33,437 nucleotides of DNA from Eubacteriales Family XIII. Incertae Sedis bacterium. GTDB lineage: Bacteria > Bacillota > Clostridia > Peptostreptococcales > Anaerovoracaceae. The notes below the pieces were generated by a model. It did not search any database. It was not told the DNA's origin and worked only from the letters and a program-made list of their open reading frames with translations. A program made the translations under genes and the position numbers. The stretch lies in contig JAISBV010000134.1 in assembly GCA_031266025.1 (NCBI GenBank), forward strand, positions 1 to 33,437, read 5' to 3'. Below, piece after piece: positions 1 to 7,499 of this stretch (the stretch's first letter is position 1; the number at the start of each line of letters is the position of its first letter).

Positions 1-452
1 TCGGCGGCCTCGGGGTCCGCGGCGCGCAGTCGCTCGTGAAGCCGGGCGCCGCCGTACTCCTCCGCTTCGCGCATAAGGCTTTCGCGAAAGCCGTTCCCGG
101 GCGGCGGCGCCGAGAAATCCATATCGTAAAGCACGGCATTCACATACAGGCCCGACCCGCCCGCGAGTATGGGCAAAGCGCCGCGCGCCGCGATGTCAAG
201 TATCGCCGCGCGCGCCAAGCCCTTATATTCCGCGACGGAAAAATCCGACGCGGGATCCGCGAAATCGAGCATATGATGGACGGCCGCGCGCCGCTCCTCC
301 GCCGTCGGCTTGGCGCTGCCGATATCCATGCCGCGATAAATTTGAACGGAATCCGCGGAAACGATCTCGCCCGAGAGGGCGCGCGCGATCTTTATCGCCA
401 ACGCGGTCTTCCCAACGGCCGTCGGGCCTATGACCACGGGAAGCTTAATCAA
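1..452 (-). CDS. miaA: tRNA dimethylallyltransferase MiaA, N-terminal half (runs off left edge)
   Basis: MiaA transfers a dimethylallyl group from DMAPP to N6 of A37 in tRNAs that read UNN codons. About 150 of the usual ~300 residues are present; the C-terminal part lies beyond position 1. The reading frame starts with the P-loop GPTAVGKT at residues 9-16, then DSVQIYRGMDIGSAKPT, then GGSGLYVNAVLYDMDF, all hallmarks of MiaA. I place the start at a TTG (450-452), because the frame upstream has no ATG before a stop. A Shine-Dalgarno AAGGA lies 8-9 bases ahead of the TTG. The neighbouring ATG at about 478 is out of frame and soon stops. In many bacteria miaA follows mutL directly; here a DUF1848 gene on the opposite strand separates them and miaA has a promoter of its own. 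The identification is firm and the start codon is likely. Confidence 0.95.
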   Translation of the reverse strand, partial: MIKLPVVIGPTAVGKTALAIKIARALSGEIVSADSVQIYRGMDIGSAKPTAEERRAAVHHMLDFADPASDFSVAEYKGLARAAILDIAARGALPILAGGSGLYVNAVLYDMDFSAPPPGNGFRESLMREAEEYGGARLHERLRAADPEAA

Positions 453-484
453 TTTGGCCGTCCTTGATTTTTTTCCATATGTCT

Positions 485-514
485 ACTATACCCGCGATAC
501 GCAGAGGAATGCAA
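485..514 (-). promoter_or_regulatory. Likely sigma-A promoter of miaA
   Basis: On the minus strand the sequence reads TTGCAT (509-514), an 18-base spacer, then TATAGT (485-490), about 33 bases before the TTG start of miaA. It is found by eye and close to consensus. It would let miaA be expressed independently of mutSL, from which it is separated by the DUF1848 gene. Confidence 0.55.
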
Positions 515-582
515 GTTATTTTTGTGTAACTGTTCGGTTTAATCACCACTTTGCCGAGTATGCGCCGTTGCCGGCCCGTCAG

Positions 583-611
583 TTGATATTTTCGCGAAAA
601 CGATATATAAT
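583..611 (+). promoter_or_regulatory. Strong sigma-A-type promoter of the DUF1848 gene
   Basis: TTGATA (583-588), a 17-base spacer, then TATAAT (606-611). This is near-perfect for a vegetative promoter. The expected transcript start near 618 gives a leader of about 29 bases before the ATG at 647. Together with the miaA promoter it makes 453-646 a divergent promoter region. I see no further gene or clear operator in that gap. Confidence 0.65.
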
Positions 612-646
612 GACGTCGTCGGCGTTTTCACTGAAGAGACGCCGGC

Positions 647-1627
647 ATGGATTTTATAACAGCGAAAGAAGCCGCCGAACATATGATTATCAGCGCAAGC
701 CGCCGAACAGACATACCGTCATATTACTCCGATTGGTTCTATAACAGAATCAAAGAGGGTTTTGTATTGGCGCGCAATCCAATGAACTTTCACCGGATAA
801 GCAGAATCAATCTTGCGCCGGAAGTGGTGGACGGCATAGTCTTTTGGACGAAAAATCCTTTGCCAATGTTGGATAGGCTTGGAGAGCTTAAAGACTATAT
901 GTATTATTTCCAGTTCACCATAACATCGTACGGCAAGGATGTGGAGCCAAATCTCCCAAATAAGCCGGATGTGATAATATCGGCGTTCAAGAAACTCTCT
1001 GAAATGATCGGTGTTGACAGAGTGATTTGGCGTTACGACCCTATACTTATCAATGCGAAGTATTCGATGGAATACCACGTTGAGGCGTTTGAGAAAATTG
1101 CCAAGGAACTGCGCGATTACACTCGGAAAGTGACCGTCAGTTTCATTGATGAAAACTATCGCGGAGTTAAGGATAATATCAAAGAACCGGCTCTGTCGGA
1201 CTTCCCTACCGCAAACCGGACGGAACTGAGTTCCCGGCTTGCCGATATTGCCCACAGCTTTGGTCTGACTGTCGATACATGCGCTGAGCGGACAGACCTT
1301 CATCCGTATGGAATTGAACACGCCCGCTGCATTGACGACCGACTGTTCGCTAAACTCCTTGGCTGCCGCCTGAATATCGAAAAGGACAAAACCCAGAGAC
1401 TTGAATGCGGTTGCGTAACGAGCATCGACATCGGAATGTATAACACTTGCAAAACCGGTTGTCACTATTGCTATGCCAATTACATCAAGAACGCCGCAGC
1501 CGGAAACTTCGCCAAGCACAATCCGTGTTCCCCGCTTATATCGGGAGAGGTTGGAAACGACGATAAGATAAACGACCGTGCTGTGAAGTCATACCGGAAT
1601 TCACAGATGCAACTTTTTGATTTGTAA
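647..1627 (+). CDS. DUF1848 family protein, probable Fe-S / radical-SAM-like
   Basis: This 326-residue protein belongs to the DUF1848 family, which has no established function that I know. Recognisable family blocks are IISASRRTDIPSYYSDWF (14-31), ARNPMNFHRISRI (42-54), VFWTKNPLPML (65-75) and VIWRYDPIL (126-134). The C-terminal part has C254, C256, and C268-X3-C272-X2-C275 followed by YA, a spacing used to bind a 4Fe-4S cluster in radical SAM enzymes. Homologues normally begin at the MII of residue 13 (ATG at 683), so the first 12 residues may be an alternative or acquired start. The gene is the only complete plus-strand CDS here, has lower GC than its flanks, and interrupts the common mutS-mutL-miaA order, which suggests horizontal gain. 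Its stop is 16 bases from the convergent end of mutL. Confidence 0.85.
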   Translation: MDFITAKEAAEHMIISASRRTDIPSYYSDWFYNRIKEGFVLARNPMNFHRISRINLAPEVVDGIVFWTKNPLPMLDRLGELKDYMYYFQFTITSYGKDVEPNLPNKPDVIISAFKKLSEMIGVDRVIWRYDPILINAKYSMEYHVEAFEKIAKELRDYTRKVTVSFIDENYRGVKDNIKEPALSDFPTANRTELSSRLADIAHSFGLTVDTCAERTDLHPYGIEHARCIDDRLFAKLLGCRLNIEKDKTQRLECGCVTSIDIGMYNTCKTGCHYCYANYIKNAAAGNFAKHNPCSPLISGEVGNDDKINDRAVKSYRNSQMQLFDL

Positions 1628-1643
1628 AATTTATCCTGCGAGA

Positions 1644-3446
1644 TCAGCGTCTTTTGAACAGGCGCTCAATATCGCGCTTGGTCAGGCGTATGAACACGGG
1701 ACGGCCGTGAGGGCAGGCATATGGGTTTTCACAGGCCGCGAGGTCGGAAAACAGCGCCGCGATTTCGGCGTCTCCAAGCTTGTCGCCGGATTTTACGGCG
1801 GCCTTGCACGCGGCGGATATCACGCGCCCCGCCGCCGCTTTGTCCCTCGGCGAACTGCCTGCGGGAAGCCCGTCTATCAGCCCTGTCAGAAAATCCTCCG
1901 CCTCCGACAACGACATGAAAGCCGGTACGGCGTTTATCTTGCACGCGTTCGAACCGAAATCCTCGGCTTCGTAGCCCAAGTCCGCCAAAAACGCGCGCAT
2001 CGCCGTCTCGTCCTCCGGCGCGGTTGCGCGCGCGGCATGAGGCAATTCAATCACGAGCGGCGTTATCAACTGCTGACACAGCTTCTCGCAGTTCAGATAC
2101 TGACGCATAAGGCGCTCATACATGACGCGTTCGTGCGCGGCGTGTTGATCTGCAAAATAAAAACTGTCGTCATCCCTGCTTATGATATATGTGGAAAATA
2201 TTCGTCCCATAGGTATAAGAGCGGCGACGTCAAAAGGTTTATGCACTCTTTCTTTTTCGATGACAGGAATCTCTTCGGCATCTTCCATCAGCGTATTCGT
2301 CTCGGGCGCCGCGTGTTTTTCTCGTTCTGTTGACAGTAAATATTTTATGTCAACAAATGGCGCGCTTTGTGCGCCGACTCCCTCAAGCGGCGCGGCTGTA
2401 CGCTTTTCGCTTGACTTAACGGTAGGCAAAGCAGCCTTGCTGCGAACGGCGGATTGAACGGCGCCCGTGATAAAAGCCGTAAGCGCGGGTTCATCGTCGA
2501 AGCGCACCTCGCTCTTCGCGGGATGAATATTGATGTCAAGACGCTCCGGCGGAACGCGCAAAAACAGAATGGCGACGGGAACGGCGCCAATGAGCGGCGT
2601 TTCTCTGTATGCTTCCGTCAGGGCTTTTTCTATGAGCTTGCTATGTACAGAACGTTCATTTATGAAGAAAATGTGTTTTTTTCGCCCTGATCCGGCGCCG
2701 GTATACGGCGCCGAAACATATCCGTCTATTGATATATTATCCTCGTTCTCGGCATGCACGGGCAGCAGTGTTTTTCCGATTTCGGCGCCGTACACCGTCA
2801 GTATGTTCGCAGCCGTATCCCCGCGCCCCTGTGTGGAAAACAATACGGCGCCGTTATTGATAAGCCTGAACCTGACGTCCGCGCGGCACAGCGACAATCT
2901 TGAAACCGCGTCTATGACGCGCGCGCTTTCAACGCGGTCGCTCTTCATGAATTTCAAACGGGCCGGCGTATTGAAAAATATATCAGACGCTATGACCGTC
3001 GTTCCGTCCGCCGTTCCTACAGGCTTTTCCGAAATGACCGCGCCGCCTTCGATACGTATCACAACGCCCGCGCTCGCTTCCGCAGTCTTTGTATACAGTT
3101 CGAGCCGCGATACGGCGGCTATACTCGTAAGCGCCTCGCCGCGAAAGCCGAGAGTGGATATGCGGTCTAAGTCGGAAATATCTCGAAGCTTACTTGTAGC
3201 GTGACGCAGGAATGCGGTTCTCACCTGCTCCGCCGGTATACCCGAGCCGTTGTCCGTAACGCGTATCAGTGACTTGCCGCCGCCGCCGATCTCGACAGTG
3301 ATTGCGCTCGCCCCGGCATCCATGCTGTTTTCAACAAGTTCCTTGACGACGGATGCCGGATCCGTTACGACCTCGCCGGCCGCTATCTTTTCGGCGATAT
3401 GCGGCGGCAGTTCAAGTATTTTTTCCGAATTCATATTCCCGGTCAT
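1644..3446 (-). CDS. mutL: DNA mismatch repair endonuclease MutL
   Basis: MutL couples mismatch recognition by MutS to strand incision. The 600-residue protein begins with a GHKL ATPase: KELVEN with the predicted catalytic E36 and Mg-binding N40, DNGSGIP (65-71), and TLGFRGEAL (98-106). The C-terminal dimerisation domain carries DQHAAHERVMYE at 433-444, matching the DQHA(X)2E(X)4E metal-binding endonuclease motif. It also has ACKAAVKSGD near 546 and CPHGRP at 578-583. It therefore nicks DNA itself, as in organisms without MutH. The ATG at 3446 has AAGGAG 10 bases upstream and overlaps the 3' end of mutS by 35 bases. The alternative MNSEKI start (3434) has a weaker site. Expression is coupled to mutS and the upstream aminotransferase. 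Confidence 0.97.
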   Translation of the reverse strand: MTGNMNSEKILELPPHIAEKIAAGEVVTDPASVVKELVENSMDAGASAITVEIGGGGKSLIRVTDNGSGIPAEQVRTAFLRHATSKLRDISDLDRISTLGFRGEALTSIAAVSRLELYTKTAEASAGVVIRIEGGAVISEKPVGTADGTTVIASDIFFNTPARLKFMKSDRVESARVIDAVSRLSLCRADVRFRLINNGAVLFSTQGRGDTAANILTVYGAEIGKTLLPVHAENEDNISIDGYVSAPYTGAGSGRKKHIFFINERSVHSKLIEKALTEAYRETPLIGAVPVAILFLRVPPERLDINIHPAKSEVRFDDEPALTAFITGAVQSAVRSKAALPTVKSSEKRTAAPLEGVGAQSAPFVDIKYLLSTEREKHAAPETNTLMEDAEEIPVIEKERVHKPFDVAALIPMGRIFSTYIISRDDDSFYFADQHAAHERVMYERLMRQYLNCEKLCQQLITPLVIELPHAARATAPEDETAMRAFLADLGYEAEDFGSNACKINAVPAFMSLSEAEDFLTGLIDGLPAGSSPRDKAAAGRVISAACKAAVKSGDKLGDAEIAALFSDLAACENPYACPHGRPVFIRLTKRDIERLFKRR

Positions 3447-6048
3447 CCGGCAACAGCTCCTTCAGTTCTTCCAGTACGGAAAACGCTTCCGAGGGTTTCA
3501 TATTCATAAGATCAAGGGATTTCAGCTTTTCGACGACGGGATTCGGCGCGAAATCGAATAATGAAATCTGTTCTCCCGACTCAAATACCGAGGATGCCGC
3601 CGATGCGCCGGTTGCGGATTCGACGGTCGTGCGCCCGTTTTCAAGCGCGCGCAGCTTGTTCTCGGCCGCTTCAAGCAGTGAGCTCGGCACGCCCGCCAAT
3701 CCCGCCACATGTATACCGTAACTTCTGCTTGCGCTGCCTTCCACGATCTTGTGCAGGAACACGACCTCGCCTCCCGCGTCGCTGACGTCCACGTTAAGAT
3801 TTTTGAGTCCGGGCGCTATGCCCTCAAGAGCCGTCAGCTCGTGATAATGCGTCGCAAACAGCGTGCGCACGCGGTTTGTGTCGCCGCACAGACGCTCGAC
3901 GACGGCCCAAGCGATGGAGAGCCCGTCGTATGTACTCGTTCCGCGGCCGATTTCATCCAATATGATCAAGCTTCGCGCCGAGGCCGTGTTGAGTATATAC
4001 GCCAATTCACTCATCTCGACATAGAATGTGCTCTGTCCCAACGCCAGATTGTCGGAAGCCCCTATACGCGTATATATGCGATCAACCACTCCTATAACGG
4101 CCTTTTCGGCAGGTACGAACGAGCCCGTCTGCGCCATAAGCGTTATCAAGGCGGTCTGCCGCATATATGTGGATTTTCCCGCCATATTCGGTCCCGTAAT
4201 AAGCAGCATGGAATGTTCGTTCCGATCAAGCCATAGGTCGTTCGACACGAATACGCCGTCATGCATCGTCTGTTCTACGACCGGATGTCTGCCTTTTTCT
4301 ATCGCTATTATGTCGCCGTCGTTGACGTCGGGCTTCACATAGCCGAGCTTTTCCGCAGTTTCCGCGAAGGCGAGCAGCACGTCGAGCGCGGCCACGGCCG
4401 CCGCAGTAGACTGTATGCGCGCCGCGTACGCGAGCAATTCGTCCCTGACGCCGCAAAAAAGCTCATATTCGAGCTTGTTTATCTTTGTTTCGGCGTTCAG
4501 CACTACGGCTTCCACCTCTTTCAATTCGGGCGTCACAAAACGTTCGCAGTTGGCCAAGGTCTGCTTCCTTATATATTCTTCCGGTATTTGGTCGAAATAG
4601 GAACGTGTGACTTCAATATAATAACCGAAAACCTTGTTGTAGCCGACCTTCAGATTCCTGATCCCCGTGCGCGCGCGTTCCGAGCTCTCAAGCGAGGCGA
4701 TCCACTGCCGGCCGTCCTTTATTGAAAGCTTGAGCTCGTCCAATTCCCTCGAATACCCGTCGCGAATCAAACCGCCGTCTTTCAGCGCGTGAGGCGCATC
4801 CTCGCGAACAGCCGACGCAATCAGCGCTTCAACCTCTGAAAGTTCGTCTATTTCAACCGTGAATTTGCGCAGCAGTTCGACGTCGCCGGGCGCGATTTCC
4901 TCTTTCAGATCGGGCAGCAGCGATACGGAAGTTCGCAGAGCCGTCAGATCACGGCCGTTCGCGCCGCCGCAGGCCAAGCGCCCCGAAAGCCGTTCAAGGT
5001 CATACATACCCTTGAGCAGTTCGCGCATGTTGTTTCGCGGCAGTATCCGGTCCGTTAGGAATTCGACGGCGTCGAGACGGGCGTTTATCTCCGCGCGCCT
5101 GTTTAGAGGCGCCCGCAGCCATTGCCTGATGCAGCGTCCGCCCATAGCCGTCAGCGTTCTGTCGAGCACGCCGAGCAGCGAACCGTGCGTTCCGCCGCCG
5201 TAAAGCGTTTCGGTGAGTTCCAGATTGCGTATAGTCGCTTTGTCGAGAGACATTCGGTCGTCGAGGGTATAGATGCTTAGGCGGCTTATATGCGAAAGGG
5301 TTTGCTTTTGCGTATCGTTCAGGTAGTAGAGCAATGCGCCGAGAGCTCGCGTAAGACAGGGTTTTTCGTCTGTGCCGAGACCTTTCAGCGACCTTATGCC
5401 GAAATGATTAAGTATAAGCCGTTCTGCCGCGTCGGGCGCAAATCTTTCCGCGGGCATAGACGCGGTGTGCAGAATACCGTTCTTTCGCAATTCTTCGGAA
5501 AGTCCGCTCGCCTCCGCGCCGGGACTCAGAAGAACCTCCCCGGCCTTTATCCTGACCATCTCATTCAGCAGAGCTTCGAAAACACCGGCGCCGCTTATTT
5601 CGCAGCCGTTCAGCTCACCCGTGGATATGTCGCAAAAGACGAGCCCCGCTTGTTTCTCCTGTAAAAAAAGCGAGACTAAATAGTTGTTTTCCCGTTCGCG
5701 CAGCATAGAACGACCCGTTACCGTACCGGGTGTTACTATGCGTATAACCTCGCGTCTCACTATGCCTTTGTTTTCCGGCGAATCATCAATCTGTTCGCAT
5801 ATAGCGACCTTGTGACCGCGCTCGACGAGCTTCGTAAGATAGCTTTCCGCCGCGTGATACGGTACGCCGCACATGGGCGCCCTTTCCCCGTCGCCGCTGC
5901 TCTTGCCCGTAAGTGTTATTTCGAGCTCTCGCGACGCTATGACCGCGTCGTCGTAAAACATCTCATAAAAATCGCCGAGCCTGAAGAACAGTATGCAATC
6001 GCTGTGGCGTTCTTTGATTTCATTATACTGCTTCATCATGGGAGTCAT
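3412..6048 (-). CDS. mutS: DNA mismatch repair protein MutS
   Basis: MutS recognises base mismatches and small loops. At 878 residues it is typical in length. The mismatch-wedging Phe-X-Glu motif is F27-Y28-E29 within GDFYEMF. The ABC-type ATPase domain has Walker A GPNMAGKST at 619-627, Walker B and signature LIILDEIGRGTSTYDG from 694, and TLFATHYHEL from 729. It lies 6 bases after the aminotransferase stop and overlaps mutL. No convincing Shine-Dalgarno precedes the ATG; a TATAAT hexamer ends 5 bases ahead of it, and further in-frame ATGs follow at codons 4 and 5. Translation may depend on coupling to the upstream gene, or a leaderless transcript may exist. Confidence 0.98.
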   Translation of the reverse strand: MTPMMKQYNEIKERHSDCILFFRLGDFYEMFYDDAVIASRELEITLTGKSSGDGERAPMCGVPYHAAESYLTKLVERGHKVAICEQIDDSPENKGIVRREVIRIVTPGTVTGRSMLRERENNYLVSLFLQEKQAGLVFCDISTGELNGCEISGAGVFEALLNEMVRIKAGEVLLSPGAEASGLSEELRKNGILHTASMPAERFAPDAAERLILNHFGIRSLKGLGTDEKPCLTRALGALLYYLNDTQKQTLSHISRLSIYTLDDRMSLDKATIRNLELTETLYGGGTHGSLLGVLDRTLTAMGGRCIRQWLRAPLNRRAEINARLDAVEFLTDRILPRNNMRELLKGMYDLERLSGRLACGGANGRDLTALRTSVSLLPDLKEEIAPGDVELLRKFTVEIDELSEVEALIASAVREDAPHALKDGGLIRDGYSRELDELKLSIKDGRQWIASLESSERARTGIRNLKVGYNKVFGYYIEVTRSYFDQIPEEYIRKQTLANCERFVTPELKEVEAVVLNAETKINKLEYELFCGVRDELLAYAARIQSTAAAVAALDVLLAFAETAEKLGYVKPDVNDGDIIAIEKGRHPVVEQTMHDGVFVSNDLWLDRNEHSMLLITGPNMAGKSTYMRQTALITLMAQTGSFVPAEKAVIGVVDRIYTRIGASDNLALGQSTFYVEMSELAYILNTASARSLIILDEIGRGTSTYDGLSIAWAVVERLCGDTNRVRTLFATHYHELTALEGIAPGLKNLNVDVSDAGGEVVFLHKIVEGSASRSYGIHVAGLAGVPSSLLEAAENKLRALENGRTTVESATGASAASSVFESGEQISLFDFAPNPVVEKLKSLDLMNMKPSEAFSVLEELKELLPDDREYEFGKNT

Positions 6049-6053
6049 AACGT

Positions 6054-6059
6054 ATTATA
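6054..6059 (-). promoter_or_regulatory. Possible -10 element just before mutS
   Basis: On the minus strand TATAAT overlaps the aminotransferase stop codon and ends five bases ahead of the mutS ATG. No good -35 box is visible at 16-18 bases. If used, transcription would begin at or very near the ATG, giving a leaderless mutS mRNA. It may be chance. Confidence 0.2.
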
Positions 6060-7296
6060 CCGCATTGGCCCGCTCGATAACCGCCGCCGAGACGACTCGC
6101 TCGGAGAGTCTCCGGTTCCACGCCGCGAGCGCGAGCCTTATCAGCTCTACCGCGCGCCGCAATTCACTTTCACTTAATACGTAGGCTATGCGTATCTCGC
6201 TGCGCCCGAGACCCTCTGTGGCGTAAAAATCCTCGGCCGGCGTGAACATAACGGTTTCGCCGCCGTCGTCAAAGTTCTGCAAAAGCCACAGAAGAAATTC
6301 CTCCGCGTCGTTCACGGGCAGCTTGACCGTGATGTAAAACGCGCCGGGCGGCTTTGAGAACACGACGCCGTCGATCTTGGCCAGTTCTTCGCAAACCGCG
6401 TTGCGGCGCCGCTCAAACTCAGCCCTTATATCGTCGAAGTAATCAGAAGGAAGACGGTAGAGCGCCGCGCTTCCGAGTTGGTCGAGCGTGGGCGCGCACA
6501 GGCGGCTCTGCGCCAACTTCAACAGATTTTCCGTAAGCTCCCTGTTCTTGGAGAGCGCGACTCCAATGCGCGCGCCGCAGGCGCTGAAGCGCTTCGAAAC
6601 CGAGTCGACGATAACAGTTCTGTCGGCTATGTCCTTGATCTGACCGAAGCTCGACATGGGCTTACCGTCGTATACAAATTCCCTGTAGACCTCGTCGGAT
6701 ATGATGAACAGGTCGTTTTCACGAGCTACCGCGCCAATAAGCTCCATTTCGCCTTCTGTGAGCACGACGCCGGTCGGATTGCCGGGATTTGTGAGCAGCA
6801 GCGCCTTTGTTCTCGGCGTAATAAGGCTTTCAAGCGCGTCACGGTCGGCGTAACGGTAACCGTCCTCCGCCCGCGTCGTGACAGGGACTATGACGCCGCC
6901 CGAAGCGCGCACAAATGCGCCGTAATTCGTGTAAAAAGGCTCGGGTACTATGACCTCGTCGCCCTCGTCGCATATGCAGTCTATGATAAAGCGCAGAGCT
7001 TCGCTGCCGCCGCATGTGACGATGATCTCTTCGCGCGCGAAATCCATATCATAGCGCTTGTAGTAATCTTTTACGGCGTCGATCATTTCAATCGACCCCG
7101 CTGAAGGGCCGTATTCCACAATATCACGACCGTCGTTTCGTATAGCCTCCATAAACACAGGCGGCGTACTCACGTCAGGCTGGCCGATATTCAAAAAGTA
7201 CACTTTTTTCCCGGCCTTTTTCGCGGATTCCGTGTACTTGAAAAATTTCCTGATGGGGGATGCTTTTATGCTGAGTATTTTCTTGGATAATCTCAT
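6055..7296 (-). CDS. Pyridoxal-phosphate aminotransferase, class I/II (aspartate aminotransferase-like)
   Basis: This is a fold-type I PLP enzyme of 413 residues that probably moves amino groups between an amino acid and a 2-oxo acid. Visible family features are NIGQPDVSTPP near residue 37, NPGNPTGVVL in the middle, ISDEVYREFVYDG, and the Schiff-base lysine in SVSKRFSACGARIG. A C-terminal arginine-containing segment, SEIRIAYVLSE, fits the carboxylate-binding Arg of the family. Substrate cannot be told from sequence alone; aspartate, aromatic or alanine aminotransferase are all possible. The ATG has AAGGAGG four bases upstream. It is the first gene of a unit with mutS and mutL, six bases apart from mutS, and has a good promoter at 7323-7351. 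The pairing with mismatch repair looks positional rather than functional. Confidence 0.9.
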   Translation of the reverse strand: MRLSKKILSIKASPIRKFFKYTESAKKAGKKVYFLNIGQPDVSTPPVFMEAIRNDGRDIVEYGPSAGSIEMIDAVKDYYKRYDMDFAREEIIVTCGGSEALRFIIDCICDEGDEVIVPEPFYTNYGAFVRASGGVIVPVTTRAEDGYRYADRDALESLITPRTKALLLTNPGNPTGVVLTEGEMELIGAVARENDLFIISDEVYREFVYDGKPMSSFGQIKDIADRTVIVDSVSKRFSACGARIGVALSKNRELTENLLKLAQSRLCAPTLDQLGSAALYRLPSDYFDDIRAEFERRRNAVCEELAKIDGVVFSKPPGAFYITVKLPVNDAEEFLLWLLQNFDDGGETVMFTPAEDFYATEGLGRSEIRIAYVLSESELRRAVELIRLALAAWNRRLSERVVSAAVIERANAV

Positions 7297-7322
7297 TACG
7301 CCTCCTTGCGTGCTTGTTCTTT

Positions 7323-7351
7323 CTTATAAAAATTACTGCCCCAAATTTCAA
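7323..7351 (-). promoter_or_regulatory. Sigma-A-type promoter of the aminotransferase-mutS-mutL unit
   Basis: Minus strand TTGAAA (7346-7351), a 17-base spacer, TATAAG (7323-7328), then about 20 bases to the AAGGAGG and ATG. The -35 box lies only five bases from the left end of the inverted-repeat element at 7357-7499, so the element bounds this unit. Confidence 0.6.
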
Positions 7352-7356
7352 TCAAG

Positions 7357-7499
7357 ACTACTCAAACGCCGCGTCAGTTTTGTACAGATTGGGTTCTGCT
7401 GGCGGTTTTGGCCCCCGGAGCGTACTTAAAGCTACGTGAGGAGACCTAAACCGCCGGCAGGTTCCGAGATGGGCAAAAATCACGTGGTGTTTGAGTAGT
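7357..7499. mobile_element. MITE-like element with ~55-bp imperfect terminal inverted repeats
   Basis: The ends are ACTACTCAAAC (7357-7367) and its exact complement GTTTGAGTAGT (7489-7499). Read inward, both arms align without gaps for about 55 bases with roughly 14 mismatches, ending in GGCGGTTTTGG on the left and GGCGGTTTAGG on the right. The centre holds a short dyad, CGTA CTTAAAGC TACG (about 7421-7436). No transposase is encoded and no clear target duplication is visible. The right arm lies inside the tlyA reading frame and supplies its stop codon. As RNA it would fold into one long hairpin. Related end sequences occur elsewhere in the window. Confidence 0.7.

Noticed and set aside
719-1519. 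A 266-codon minus-strand frame inside the DUF1848 gene
   Set aside because: It has no recognisable domain and the plus-strand frame has clear DUF1848 motifs and a promoter.
1628-1643. Bidirectional terminator between DUF1848 and mutL
   Set aside because: The 16-base gap and nearby sequence contain no usable hairpin with a U-run.
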